From: Ianthella basta
Lineage: Eukaryota > Porifera > Demospongiae > Verongiida > Ianthellidae
NCBI GenBank assembly: GCA_964019415.1
Contig: OZ025888.1
Coordinates: forward strand, 6,386,089 to 6,450,088
Reading direction: 5' to 3'
DNA length: 64,000 nucleotides
The position numbers and the translations under genes were made by a program. The notes below the pieces were generated by a model. The model was not told the origin of the DNA, did not search any database, and saw only the letters and a list, made by a program, of their open reading frames with translations. Below, in pieces: positions 1 through 24,431 of this stretch (position 1 is the first letter of the stretch; every line of letters begins with the position of its first letter).

Positions 1-318
1 GTAGCCGAGTAGTCAAACAGCAGTGTAAACTGCGCGGAAACGACCCTGCGAGGCCCAGCTGCCGTGAGGTACCTTGGAACATTGCTAAAGTTAATTTTAC
101 TTCAAGCTTGTTGCAGCTACATTGTCGAAAGTTTGCCTTAAAGTGCCAGAAGCTACCAGAGGTGGTATGAGTTGAATCAGAGGTAGTATAAGTGATTTAG
201 AACACCGCTGTTGGACCAATCAGATTACAGCAATTTGTTGCATTATTGTCTAAGAGGGAGTTCTACACGTTCTGTGCATCCACGAACAGGCAACAATCAA
301 TTTGTAGCCAGAACACAC
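1..318. other. Importin-alpha intron, no other feature seen
   Basis: This stretch lies downstream, on the minus strand, of the last importin-alpha donor site in the window. I see no exon, RNA gene or repeat in it. The remaining importin-alpha exon or exons must lie to the left of the window. Confidence 0.5.
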
Positions 319-1894
319 CTCCTGCCTCTTCAATAGCCATGGAATAGGGGTTTAGTCCCCCGGGGTTTCGGACCTCCATCTGACCAACTTTCAATATATT
401 TGAAAGTGCCTCCAGTGCTACAGTGGCTGCCATTGCATCGTGTGCCGAGAGGAAGGAGCACAAGGGAGGGATGCATCCAAGGGCAACTGCCTCGCTGTAA
501 GTGGGACAAGGAAGGGAGTGGTGTGTGTGTGTGTGTGTGTGTGTTCGCGTGTGTGTGTGTGTGTGTGTGCGTGTGCGTGTGTGTGCATGCGTGTGTAATG
601 TGTGTGTGGGTGGTGGGTAGGTTGTTTGTGTGAGGTGCCCTTGTGAGGGAGTGATGTGAGGGGAGCGGAGCCACTTACCGGATCTGTTCTGGCGAGCCAC
701 CACTGCTGATGTTGCCCACTGCCCAGCAGGCTTCCTTCTGCACCTTGAATTCGTCCTCTTGTAGAATCTGGATTACTCTTGGGATGAGGTTGGCATCCAG
801 CACGCTCTGCACAGGAGCAACAAAACAACAAGTATCAGAGCTGCTCTAGAGGTGACAAGGGCCTCCTCCTTCATTGCTACTCATTAGCAACTACGGAGCT
901 CTTACACAGCAGCACAGGAACTGCACCAATTACACGTGCACACACACACACACTAGGCCAAGGCAAAGGACATAATAGTCCCCTCCCCTCCCTCCCTTCC
1001 TCTCCCCTCCCCTCCCCTCCCCTCTCCTCCTCTCCCCTCCCCTTCCTCCCCTCCCCTCCCCTCCCTCCCCTCCCTTCCTCTCCCCTCCCCTCCCTTCCTC
1101 TCCCCTCCCCTCCCCTCCCCTCCCCTCCCCTCCCTCCCTTCCTCTCCCCTCCCCTCCCTCCCTTCCTCTCCCCTCCTCTCCCCTCCCCTCCCCTCCCCTC
1201 CCCTCCTCTCCCCTCCCCTCCCCTCCCTTCCTCTCCCCTCCCCTCCCCTCCCCTCCCCTCCCCTCCCTTCCTCTCCCATCATTCCCCTCCCCTCCCCTCC
1301 CCTCCCCTCCCCTCCCTCCCCTCCCCTCCCCTCCCCTCCCCTCCCCTCCCCTCCCCTCCCTTCCCTTCCTCTCCCGACCAACTAACCTGTATCTGTGCTC
1401 TGTTGCCAGCAGTGACATTGGAGATCATCCAGCAGGCCTCCTTTCGTATGGTTGCCTTGCCAGCGCTCAGGAGGGGGTCCATGGCTTCCAGCACTGAGCA
1501 GTCAAGGATGGCCTTGGAGAATGGTGGGGAGGAAGGGGAGGAGAGGAAGATAGGCAACATAATTTAGTTGTGTTTCTAATCGTTGCCTGCAGTGCAGTTG
1601 TTTGTGTACCTGCGTCTGTGCATCATCTCCTGTTGCAATGTTGCCGACAGTCCTAAGGGCAGGCATCACCACTTGGTGATTGTGGTGGCTGCAGGGGGAG
1701 GGACACAGCAGTGCACACAACGGATGTGCGTGCGTGCGTGCGAGCACGAGTGTGTGAGGGTTTGACGACCAGGCGACCTAAACAGGCATCAAAGATTTGT
1801 TGCAGATCTCCATGTTGTTACAATTGCCCAGGACCACAATCCAGGACCCACTATCATAGTAAGCCAACTATGGGCAGCTTCAAGGTTCAAGGAG

Positions 1895-1956
<62 letters not shown>

Positions 1957-3559
1957 TGTGTGTGTGTCTGTGTGTGTGCGTGTGTGCAAGGATAAGGCTC
2001 ACAGAAGTAGTTCCACCAGTCTGGGACAGATTCCTACATCAACCACTGCCTGGATGCGATAGTTGGGACCGTCGGTAAGGAAGGACCACGCCCAGCACAG
2101 ATCTGCTAGTAACGATTCATCTTCATTGTACAACCATTCCTTCATTTGGTCAAACAGTGGCTCGATCTGATGGAATGGCAGGGAGGGTAGGAGGGGGAAG
2201 GGGAGGGGGAGGGGAGGGGAGGGGAGGAGAGGGGAGAAGCAGTGTTAGACAATGGAGGCAGATTAGTTGAGGAAGGAAGGTGTGAGGAGCGACAGTCACC
2301 ACTCCAATTTCACTCCAATCTCCATTCTCACCAGTGCAATATCACAAACAGGATCCTTGAACCGACAAAGGTTCGAAATGGCCCACATGGCATTTCTGGC
2401 AATGTTTTTCTCCGGTTTGTTCTTGAGACACCTGAAGAGCAGCAGTGTATCGGAGGTAGTGGGTGGCAGTGGGGACTCACCCCACATGGAGCTGTGTCTG
2501 AAGGAAGCCTCACCGGGCAAAAGCAGGCACGGCATTCTGTCCCAAAACAAGGTCCCTCATCTCCGCACCATCCCCTGCGATGTTCCCCAGCGCCCAGATG
2601 GCCTGCAGGAAAGCATACGTACACACCACCATCCTCTCCTCTCCTCTCCTCTCCCTCTCCTCACCCTCTCCCCTCCCTCTCCCTCTCCTCACCCTCTCCC
2701 ACATCCCCTCCCTCTCCCACACCTTCCCCTCACCCACACCTTCCCCCTCTCCCACACCTTCCCCCTCACCCACACCTTCCCTCTCACCCACACCTTCCCC
2801 CTCACCCACACCTTCCCCCTCACCCACACCTTCCCCCTCTCCCACACCTTCCCCCTCACCCACACCTCCCCCCTCACCCACACCTTCCCCCTCACCCACA
2901 CCTTCCCCCTCACCCACACCTCCCCCCTCACCCACACCTTCCCCCTCACCCACACCTTCCCTCTCACCCACACCTTCCCCCTCACCCACACCTTCCCCCT
3001 CACCCACACCTTCCCCCTCACCCACACCTTCCCCCTCACCCACACCTTCCCCCTCACCCACACCTTCCCCCTCACCCACACCTTCCCCCTCACCCACACC
3101 TTCCCCCTCACCCACACCTTCCCTCTCACCCACACCTTCCCCCTCACCCACACCTTCCCCCTCACCCACTCCTTCCCCCTCACCCACACCTTCCCCCTCA
3201 CCCACACCTTCCCCCTCACCCACACCTTCCCCCTCACCCACACCTTCCCCCTCACCCACACCTTCCCCCTCACCCACACCTTCCCTCTCACCCACACCTT
3301 CCCCCTCACCCACACCTTCCCCCTCACCCACTCCTTCCCCCTCACCCACACCTTCCCCCTCACCCACACCTTCCCCCTCACCCACTCCTTCCCCCTCACC
3401 TGCTCTTGAATGTTCTCATGCATTGAGTCCACCAGTTGGATCAAGGCAGGGACAGCGCCGGCATCAACAACTGTCTGAGTCTGTTCCTTGTTCCCTGATG
3501 CCACATTGGTGACCACCCAGCAGGCTTCAAACTGGGAGAGAGGGGAGACTCATATCACA

Positions 3560-3632
<73 letters not shown>

Positions 3633-4803
3633 CTGGATACCTGAAGATTGGGCTCAGTTTTAGGTGCCAACATCTGCACAAAGCGTGGCAGCACTCCTAG
3701 CCTCACAACCTCGTCAATAGGAGGATCCTTTGCTGCAAGGAGATCACATACACAACACCAAATGTGTACAAATACATGAGACAGGCACGGAGGGGACGGG
3801 AGGGGTGGGGAGAGAGGGAAGGGGAGGGGAGGGGAGGGAAGGGGAGGGGAGGGAGGGAAGGGGGATGGAGGGGGATGGAGGGTGTGGAGGGGGAGGGGAT
3901 GGAGGGAGGGGAGGGGTGGGGAGGGGATAGAGGGAGGGGAGGGGAGGGGGAGGGGAGGGAGGGGGAGGGGATGGAGGGAGGGGAGGGGAGGGATGGAGGG
4001 AGGGGAAGGGGAGTGAATGTAACCCAATCAAACATGACTGATACTTGGCGTGGGGAGGGGTGGGGAGGGCCTTACCTAGTGACAGTGCCTTTCTGAGAAA
4101 GTGAGCAGCTGCAAACAGCATTTTGGGATCCTCTGAGTAAAGCTCCTTGGACACAACACTGAGTGGAGTGCCCTGCAGAGAACGCATAGAATACACAGTG
4201 TCTCTTTGTCACTCACACACAAGCACATGCACGCACACACACACACAGAGTGATGGACTATGGGAAAACCCCTTGGTTTACAATTAATAGGAGATACCTT
4301 CTCAAAAATCGCATTTGTGTTTTCATCTGCACCCCCAGGGGGCGGGGCCACAGGCTGGGACCCCTCTGTCAGATCCAGGTGCCTCTTCTTGCTAAACTGC
4401 ACACACACAACAGAAGAGGAACGATTCAATAGATCTCCAGCAGCCTGCTGCGGTCAGCTGGAGATGGACTTGTCACTGGTGTGCACACGACACCTCAGTG
4501 CTGGAAGTACCGAGCACTGCACTGCACCAAAGATGTAGAGTGGCTTAACGAGGCGTGTATATTAAGGTCGCGAGAGGCTTCCCGCAAGGCGTACAGCGCC
4601 ATAAGAGCTGAGCAGAGCGCGCTGTGCGTGCCTGCATTTACACCAAAAAAGGGTATATTGGCCATTGAGTACGTGCTAACCTCTTCATTTCTCATCCGGC
4701 GCCTGAGCTGAACTCCCGCCTCTTCCCGCTCCCTCCTAGCCACTACAATGTCTTTGAAGAGAGGTTTATAGCTCTTCAGACGATCACTACCTCCAGTCGC
4801 CAT
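319..4803 (-). CDS. KPNA: Importin subunit alpha (karyopherin alpha, KPNA1/5/6 type), 3' end outside window
   Basis: Nuclear import adaptor: its IBB domain binds importin-beta and its ARM repeats bind classical NLS cargo. Twelve exons were read on the minus strand: 4681-4803, 4298-4396, 4076-4172, 3641-3732, 3400-3531, 2514-2602, 2332-2431, 2003-2166, 1610-1688, 1387-1512, 679-806 and 319-494. All junction phases agree and give about 468 residues of an expected ~530. The N terminus has the IBB pattern (RLKSYK, then [14 protein letters not shown]). ARM repeats with Trp/Asn ladder residues follow ([64 protein letters not shown]). The wording, for example [19 protein letters not shown], is closest to the alpha-1/5/6 clade. 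The last exon visible is in ARM10 and ends at a GTGTGT donor. The introns are unusually repeat-rich; intron 5 is described separately. Confidence 0.95.
519..618. repeat. (GT)n microsatellite
   Basis: Interrupted GT dinucleotide repeat in an importin-alpha intron. ORFs of poly-CV or poly-TH across it are artefacts. Confidence 0.9.
978..1377. repeat. CCCCT-rich simple repeat
   Basis: About 400 bp of CCCCT/CCCTT pentamer-like pyrimidine tract. On the transcript strand it is GGGGA-rich and starts within 10 nt of the donor of the exon at 1387-1512. Confidence 0.9.
1894..1987. repeat. (GT)n microsatellite
   Basis: About 45 GT units in an importin-alpha intron, a few bases from the exon at 2003-2166. 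Confidence 0.9.
2716..3399 (-). repeat. 18-bp minisatellite starting at the importin-alpha exon 5 donor
   Basis: About 38 copies of an 18-bp unit, GTGAGGGGGAAGGTGTGG on the transcript strand, with T/A and C/T variants. The first unit starts at the GT of the exon 5 donor (CAG|GTGAGG, 3399), so every unit repeats the donor-like GTGAGG. The array is open in the exon 5 frame and would read as VRGKVW repeats. Confidence 0.9.
3562..3630. repeat. (GT)n microsatellite
   Basis: About 34 GT units in importin-alpha intron 4, just past the exon donor at 3640. Confidence 0.9.
3786..4015. repeat. GGGGA-rich simple repeat
   Basis: Purine-rich on the plus strand, so a pyrimidine tract on the transcript strand, ahead of the importin-alpha exon 4 acceptor at 3733. 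Confidence 0.85.
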
Positions 4804-5206
4804 TTCTATGGTCACATGACCAAAATGGCTATCACGGCGGGGGTCATCAACACTTCCTGTTGTAAAATAAAATGATCAATCAATCACGTGCCACCTTGCC
4901 AGACACCGGTGCAGAACCATCAATGGAGTCAGTTTTGACTCCGAACAGCAAAGGATGGCCCAGCACATTGCTGACCACGACACATGCTGTCTTTAGCCAT
5001 CCCTACCTCATTTCCATTGAGGTTGTCCATGCCTTTAGCTCTCAAAAGGTGCACTAGACCATGACAGCACTTCAATAAACACAAAGTATCCCCTCTATTC
5101 ATCACCCGACACATGGTGGGTTATGCAGGAGTAACAGGCAAGCAAACATGTGCACATGAATGGACCTCAATAGAGTCAGTGTGTGCGTGGACAAGCAATG
5201 AGATGT
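4804..5206. other. Intergenic: importin-alpha 5' flank and MYCBP 3' flank
   Basis: About 400 bp between the importin-alpha start codon (4803) and the MYCBP stop codon (5207), both on the minus strand. It should hold the importin-alpha promoter and the MYCBP 3' UTR. No TATA box or other clear element was recognised. Confidence 0.5.
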
Positions 5207-6756
<1,550 letters not shown>

Positions 6757-7531
6757 GATACAGCTTTCTCAGAGAAAATGGCGCTCTCCCTTGTAATGAA
6801 TATCATTTGCTGCCATAGAAACTGCTCATGAATCTTCTTAAGTCGTCACGCTCCAGCGCCATTTTGTCCGTCCTCGAAGCAGAAGGTGGAGGACAGCGGA
6901 CAAATTCAAAGCCTCGCCAATTCCCTTTACAGTGGACAGTGCAGGCGCACGTTGGAGGATCCGACGTCTTGTTCGAAAGGTATGACTATTGGATGTTTTT
7001 TTGTTAATCGTTGGTCAAGTTGGTGAGCCGTGGGACGTCCTCTCTAACTGTTGATTGTGCGTACCTCAGGGCGTGCATAACTGTGAGTGTCGATTGCTTT
7101 GCTCGTTTCACGCCCACCCCATTATTCTCTTGGCCATATTTCTCGTTATCTTGTTCGATTGTCCTAATAAAGAAGCGAAAGCGTTCCGCAGTTGAATTCA
7201 TTTTCGACAGGAAATGAGGCAACCCCGTCGACACCACGGACGGAACTTACCACATGGGGTGATTTAATCTGTTGTGGGAATTTTATTTAGGGCACGCTTT
7301 GATCAGTCTTTGCGGTAGCATTCCTTTTTAATACCTACACGCGCAGTGTCCGCGCGTGTTGCCCCCTGTGCTTGCTTGTGGCCGACGTGTTGATTGTAGC
7401 GGCCCTAGACAGTTACCAACCTAGACCAGGAGGTGACAGTCGCACCTTTCGGCCCACCACTCCGTACACTGCGGTCGTGTGGTCGCTCGAGCTAGTTTCT
7501 CGGGGAAGCAGCTACTCTGGAGGAAGAGGCG
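6757..7531. promoter_or_regulatory. Head-to-head promoter region, MYCBP / RSK
   Basis: A 775-bp interval separates the divergent start codons of MYCBP (6756, minus) and RSK (7532, plus). It must hold both 5' UTRs and promoters. No TATA box was identified. Bidirectionality is inferred from geometry only. Confidence 0.5.
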
Positions 7532-18286
<10,755 letters not shown>

Positions 18287-19376
18287 GATCGGTTTAGTCG
18301 TCATGGAGATGTGTTTAGTTGTCGTGGAGATGTGGTCATTGGTGTACAGACATTGATTGCAACACACACTTATTTTTTCCTTAATTTAATGTTTTGATGT
18401 ATTTTATCACCACTAGAATTGGTTAGCTCTCGCATGTTAATTAATGCTAACTAAATTTATGCTAATTAATGAACACTGGCTAGATTGGATCAATTGACAT
18501 TAAGCTCCCGCTGCTGTAGCCAAGCTGTGGCACCCCTCACTCGTACAAGAGCAGTGACGATTAAACATCCACTTGAGATATGGTTCATGCTGACCTGATG
18601 CACACGTACCAGTATATGTGTGTTAGTGGACAGAGTAACAGCAGTGAACCTGTTGGCATGTGACTAGGCTGGAGGGCAGTTTGGCTCATGCACCTACAAG
18701 TGTCTCCTCCACCCAACTCCTGCTTACCCCCTGGCACCAGGCTAGAAATAGTTAATGCATTACTGACAATGTGACTTGCGCTGATGACAACTAACGGTTC
18801 AATCCCTTGATGGACTATCAGGAGCAAGTGCAAGTGTAATGATTGAGGTGGTATCAAGTGACTGTGGCCTGTGTGGGTAGCAGTGCATTAAAGTGTTTCT
18901 TGGATGTAGTCCAATTGCAAACAAAAGCAGTGATTTGCTGCTAAGGACAAGGTACCAAACCACTACACTGTATGGGGTGCGATACACTGATGTGCCTTGG
19001 ACATTTCACTTGGACACATTGGCCAACATGCATGCAGTGAAGGTGGAGGAGTGACAGACAAGTAGTGAAGGAGGAGTGACAGACAAGTAGCTCCATCAAA
19101 AGCTGAACTTCCCATTGAAGCAATCCCAAGAACAATGTAACCCACAACAGACAAAGTGTCACTTTCAGTTTATCATTATTCAGTGAGTCAATAAATTAAA
19201 AAATACTTAATATCTACATACAAGACACAAGTTAGAATGTGTACAATTTGTACAGCAATGGTACAATATGTATTGTGTACATGTGATACTACACACGCAC
19301 ACAATGAGGGGAGGGTGAACACAACACAGTGCAATGACAGGCACAGCCAGCGACAGGAGGGAGGGGGGGGGAGGTG
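18287..19376. other. Tail-to-tail intergenic, RSK / CYB5R4
   Basis: About 1.1 kb between two convergent stop codons; expected to hold both 3' UTRs. AT-rich around 18360-18480 and 19160-19240. A short tandem (GTGAAGGAGGAGTGACAGAC-like) sits near 19040-19090. No gene recognised. Confidence 0.5.
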
Positions 19377-22340
19377 TTACACAAACACGTGAATGTCCTC
19401 CTCTGAGTAGCCCAGTCCTTTGAGGGCTTGAGTGACGGCCACAGTGAACTGGTACATGCCACACACGCACACCAGCAGGTCTCCACGGCAACAGTCTCCC
19501 GGCTGAGGGAGGTACTCCTGGAGTAGTGGTGAAGTGATGCGACCACGAAGACCTGTCCACGATGGGGATGGGTTGGAGAGGGTGTGGACAACCTGGAACC
19601 TGCACAACATGGGGGGGTGGGGGGGGTGCAGTAAAGATGAAAGAAGTGAGGCAGCTCATTGTAAGGCGGTCCCATGTTGTGGACCCTTATGACCCCATCC
19701 AATCCCTCAGGCTCCCAATGAGTGGTGAGTTAATGGCTACACACTGTGACACATGAACCACTTGTGTGTGGTGACACCCACCTGGTGCTGAAGGTATCCT
19801 GGAGACGCTCCAGCTCTGCTTGCCAGAGGATGTCCCTCTCACTACGGTTGGCAAAGATCAGAGTCACTTCAGTCTCCTCACTTCTCCCCAAAGCTGCACT
19901 GGTGATCTTCACCATCGGAGTGAAACCTACAGACACAGGACAACACCACATTCATTCTCCAACACCAGCACACACACACCATCCCCTCCTACTTCACCCC
20001 ACCCCCTACCCCTCCTACTCCACCCCACCCCCATCCCCTTTCACTCACCACTGCCGGCTGCTATAAGACAAATCTTCTTTGCCCGAACACTCTCCCAGTC
20101 AAACTCCCCTTCGGGCTCTCCAATGAGGAGTGACTCACCCTCAGTGAGTGCCGAGAGGACGCGGGACATCTTCCCGTCTGAGTACAACTTGACCATGAGT
20201 TGTAAGGTGTCACACTGCACTGCCCCCCGGGGGCAGGGGGCGGGGTTGAGGGAGCTGATTGGAGTGTAGCTCCGTGCTATCTCCTCTCCTGCAAGATGGA
20301 GAGGGTGCCAGTGTGAGGGTGTGCTAGTGTGAGGGTGTGCCAGTGTGAGGGTGTGCTAGTGAGGGTGTGCCAGTGTTAGGGTGTGCTAGTGAGGGCATGC
20401 CAGTGTGAGGGTGTGCTAGTGTGAGGGGGTGCTAGTGTGAGGGTGTGCTCATTCCATCTTGTGGGATCCAACTAATGCAGATTCAGGAGCTACATAGAAC
20501 CTTGCACATGCTATCTCAGCCAGCCTATCAGTATTACAGTGCACTAGTAAATCAGACCAATAATCCTCTTTTGATTATTTCAATCTGATTGGTCAGAACA
20601 GCTCTGGCATGGCTACCAGTGGTGAGGGGTGTACCCAATGCCTTAGCTAAGGTGTGAATACACCTGCCATTGTCTAGTGTTTGGTGTGCATACCTTCAAG
20701 ATGCCCACAGAGCTTCACGTGGTGGCCCACAGGAACATTCATATACAACCCAGGGGGGAGGCGGAAGGTGAACAGCTTGGTGTTGTGTGTGACCTCCTCC
20801 ACGCTGACCAGTGTGCCCTCTCGATACACCGGCTCCCTCTTGTTGACAGCAGTGGTGGAGTCCTCGCTCACCACGCTCAGCTGCCGCCAATGCAATCCCC
20901 TCTCTTTCTTGTACATTGTCAACTCCACTGTGGTCCCTCGCACGGCCACCGCTGTCCGCTCCACCTCACGCTCCAGTTGCCAACTCAATGTGTGCACATG
21001 CTCACCAAGGAAGAGTGAGGCAGTGAAGCCCATACCTCTGTCCATGTCCACCTGGAGGTTCGTTGACTTCAGTCCCTGTGCACAGTGAGTTGGGGCAGGT
21101 TGGAAGTGGACCAGGAGAGGTGACTACAACACGAGGGCAGGCTCACCTTGAATCGAGTGTAGAAGGCCACCACCACAGTGCTGTTGGTCTGGTACCATTC
21201 ATACCTACAGACAAAGGAGCCATGTGAACATGAGAACACATTATGTGTGTGTACATATATACACACATCATACCCACCCACACACCTTGGACAAGAGACT
21301 GCAGTGCTGCCTTCAGTTGGCTCCTCCACTGAGATGGAGATACCTGGGAGACTGTCCGGCACTGCACACATGAGAGGAACATGTGACATCATGTGATGAC
21401 CAAAATGGCCACTAGTCTTGTGCGCCACACACTCCGAGGGCAGGATACCTGCAGTAGCGTGTGGCATGTGACGCTAGGTGACCACTCACCTGCTTGAATG
21501 ATTCCACTATCAGGAGTGTCCGTTGAGGGCGTACAGCTGGTTGAGTCCTCCACCTCCTCCAGGACAGGCTCGTGGTAACTGTTCTTGCGAACACACCATC
21601 TATTCCCAGAGTTATTCTCAGCAATCTTCTCAGCGGTGGTTGTCACTGGAGGGGGGCTCGGAGACAGCTTAGGGAGGTGTGGCTGTAATCCTGGAATGTA
21701 GAGGTAGGCAGGGGAGGAGACCTTTCGACTCTGCGGGCCCTCATGGATTAGGTTCCCCACAAAGCAGTTTGAGAGAAAGCGGTCAAATTGCAGATAGGGG
21801 TGGTACTGCAGGGAGGTCAGACAGGTCAGACAGGTGGACAGGCAATGCAGTGATGTCCATGTCCATGTACACACCCCTCTTGCTATCCCTCCGCCCCTCC
21901 CACCTGGTTGAACAAGTCGGTGCAGTCCTTCCCTGCACCGCGCATGAGCTCCGAGGCGCTCCCTGGGTGGAACGGCAGGTAAGGAGTGATGTTGTACACG
22001 CGGCCTGGAGAGAGGAGAGACAGCGACACTCGTGAACACGGGGGGCGGTGCAAACTAGCGTTCAGCAGCCGCGCGTGACGCTAAACGGCTCACCGTTAAT
22101 GGCTGTCCAGGCGTCCTCTTCTGTGCAGTGCTTGGCGAGCTCGTCTGCCGTGACGCGGAGCATGTGCCCATTTGTTCCCGACAAGTCTGTGCTCCTTTGG
22201 CAGAGCCGGATCCAGTCCTTCAGTCCATGGCCCGTCTCCAATACGGGCCGACCGTGACTCGCTGTTCTGTTTGTGTTCGTACTGGGCTCACTGAGGGGGT
22301 AAGTGTTAATGGGAGCGGCGGGAGGGGCGAGGAGAGACAT
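19377..22340 (-). CDS. CYB5R4: Cytochrome b5 reductase 4 (NCB5OR), fused b5 / CS / reductase
   Basis: NAD(P)H-dependent haem-flavin oxidoreductase of the cytosol and ER. Nine exons: 22094-22340, 21904-22004, 21490-21805, 21286-21361, 21147-21204, 20694-21075, 20049-20288, 19782-19926 and 19377-19609. The N-terminal motif GHGLKDWIRL matches the family's conserved segment. The b5 domain has the first haem His in FHPGS and a second in FNQYHPYLQF. The CS (p23-like) domain starts at YEWYQTNSTVVVAFYTRFK. The FAD lobe has RSYTPIS. The NADH lobe has AAGSGFTPMVKI and the terminal CGM segment. It ends SEEDIHVFV. The first three exons are copied at 23484-24224. Confidence 0.94.
20298..20447. repeat. Short degenerate tandem (GTGTGCTAGTGTGAGG-like)
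   Basis: About ten imperfect units in CYB5R4 intron 6, close to the exon 7 acceptor. Confidence 0.7.
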
Positions 22341-23483
22341 TGGTACTAGTGCAGTCTTGAGAAGGAACGCGCTATAGTGCTACAACCAAATCTTGTATTC
22401 TGCCACTACTGAAGACAGGAAGATCATGTCACGTTCTTTTATATACACTCCAGAAGGCTGGAGTCATGACTTGCCGCCGGGTGCGCTTCGAAGCTCGGGC
22501 ACTATGATGACGTCATGCTGTACAGGGCTAAATTTCGCGGGACTTCATTTTTCGCGCCAAAATTAGAACCCAGTTTGCGACACTTCGTTAACCGCCGAAA
22601 TCAAAACGAAAGTTCCAACTGCCATGACAATGTGAGCCTGCCATGGAACACCAGAAGGCAAACTAGATGAGCAATGAGTAAATAAGTGGAGCACACTCCA
22701 CAGCCAGTGGGCGGGGCATTCTAACCTAAAACAATAACGGAAGGTTCAGTTGTGGTGATTATAATGAAGCTCAGTCCTCACTCCTGGCGCCCACATGTTT
22801 CAGAGGTTGCATGACCATGTTAGTCCTGTTGATGTGTGTCCACATATCTAGTGTGTAATGTGGCGTGGCTGAGTATGCTGGGGAGGTGTGTGGGCGGGTC
22901 TGTCTGATGATATTTTTATCAATTGCTGCTATTTGTGTGTCATCCCTCATTCTGCTCAGAACATCTTGAGAGGCAGGTGAAGTCATGCAACAAAGAGGAG
23001 AATGATTTGAGTCCTGGTCAGGTGTCTGAGGGAGCAGCGTGGGTCATTATCCAGGAGGACTTGAGATGAGAGACTAATCATCCCCATGATGGGTAACCAT
23101 TTTCTAGCAGGGATTCCACATGGAATGCCTGCAAGTAATTGGATACCCTAGTCCTAATCCAGTTAACACCATGTGGGAGTTAGGGAATGAGGCCATAACA
23201 TACAAAGAACAGCCTATAACATGACAAAAGCATGTCTTTTGAAGATCGAACAAACAAAGGGCTTAGGCAAATGTCAGGGCAGGGGAGGAGCACTGCTAAG
23301 ATGGATTGACCATCATCACCTACACTGAGACTGTATGGAAGACTGACAGAGGTTGCTCACACCCAACCTCAGTGGCAGTCTGACCCCTCACTACATCCTC
23401 ATGAGGACAAGAATGGTAAGTGTGTTGTGCGTGTCTCTGGCATGTGGCAATGTATGCCAGTGTACGTCCGCCACTCCAACTAC
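22341..23483. other. Intergenic spacer between CYB5R4 and its partial copy
   Basis: Contains the CYB5R4 promoter. About 22690-22900 resembles 24541-24785 (for example TCCTGTTGATGTGTGTCCAC is shared), marking the other end of a tandem duplication with ~1.85-1.88 kb offset. No other gene was seen. Confidence 0.6.
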
Positions 23484-24224
23484 TCACGCTAACTGTATTT
23501 TCAACACACACCTTTCACTGTCTGAGTTATTCTCAGCAGCGCTGGTTGTCACTGGTGGGGGGATTGGAGGAAGCGTAGGGAGGTGGGGTCGTAATCCTGG
23601 GACGGGGAGACAGGCTGGGGAGGACAGCCTACGACCCTTTGTACCCTCACGGATTAGGTTTCCGACAAAACACTTCGAGAGAAAGCGGTCAAATTGGACA
23701 TAAGAGTGGTACTGCAGGGAGGGCAAAGAGACCAGTTGACCATCGTGCGCACCCGCTCGCGCAGTTGCATCTTCTTCTTGCCTCCCACCTGGTTGAACAA
23801 GTCGGTGCAGTCCTTCCCTGCACCGCGCATGAGCTCCGAGGCGCTCCCTGGGTGGAACGGCAGGTAAGGAGTGATGTTGTACACGCGGCCTGGAGAGAGG
23901 AGAGACAGCGACACTCGTGAACACGGGGGCGGCGCAAACTAGCGTTCAGCAGCCGCGCGTGACGCTAAACGGCTCACCGTTAATGGCTGTCCAGGCGTCC
24001 TCTTCCGTGCAGTGCTTGGCGAGCTCGTCTGTCGTGACGCGGAGAATGTGCCCATTTGTTCCCGACAAGTCTGTGCTCCTTCGGCAGAGCCGGATCCAGT
24101 CCTTCAGTCCATGGCCTTTCTCCAATACGGGCCGACCGTGACTCGCTGTTCTGTTTGTGATCGTACTGGGCTCACTGAGGGGGTAAGTGTTAATGGGAGC
24201 GGCGGGAGGGGCGAGGAGAGACAT
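23484..24224 (-). CDS. Truncated CYB5R4 copy: stand-alone cytochrome b5 domain
   Basis: A near copy of CYB5R4 exons 1-3: 23978-24224 (247 nt, same length), 23789-23889 (101 nt, same length) and 23484-23711. Start codon, donors, acceptors and phases are intact. The spliced product would be about 192 residues with one b5 domain keeping both haem His residues (FHPGS and FNQYHSYVQF). Exon 3 reads into a stop (KIQLA*) instead of joining a CS domain, so the CS and reductase domains are absent. It may be a working soluble b5 protein or an early pseudogene; the intact frame favours neither decisively. Confidence 0.7.
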
Positions 24225-24431
24225 CGGTACTAGTGCAGTCTTGAGAAGGAACGGAGTATTACAAGGCACCTTGTGTTCTGCAAACTGCTTGCCTCATGTC
24301 CCCGCGCATTTATACACCCCAGGGGACGGCGACCAACCTTCGTAGCGCACCCGGCGAGCGCTTCAAAGCGTTTTTGGTGAGCCTGGGCGCCTGCAGGGCT
24401 TCCAGTGGGTTACGTCATAGAGCAAGACAAA
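24225..24431. promoter_or_regulatory. Divergent promoter, CYB5R4 copy / POLR2F
   Basis: Only 207 bp separate the b5-copy start (24224, minus) from the POLR2F start (24432, plus). A bidirectional promoter is likely from geometry. No TATA box was noted. Confidence 0.5.

Noticed and set aside
930..1418. Gly/Glu/Arg-rich ORFs in simple repeats
   Set aside because: Reading frames across CCCCT repeat in an importin-alpha intron; not genes.
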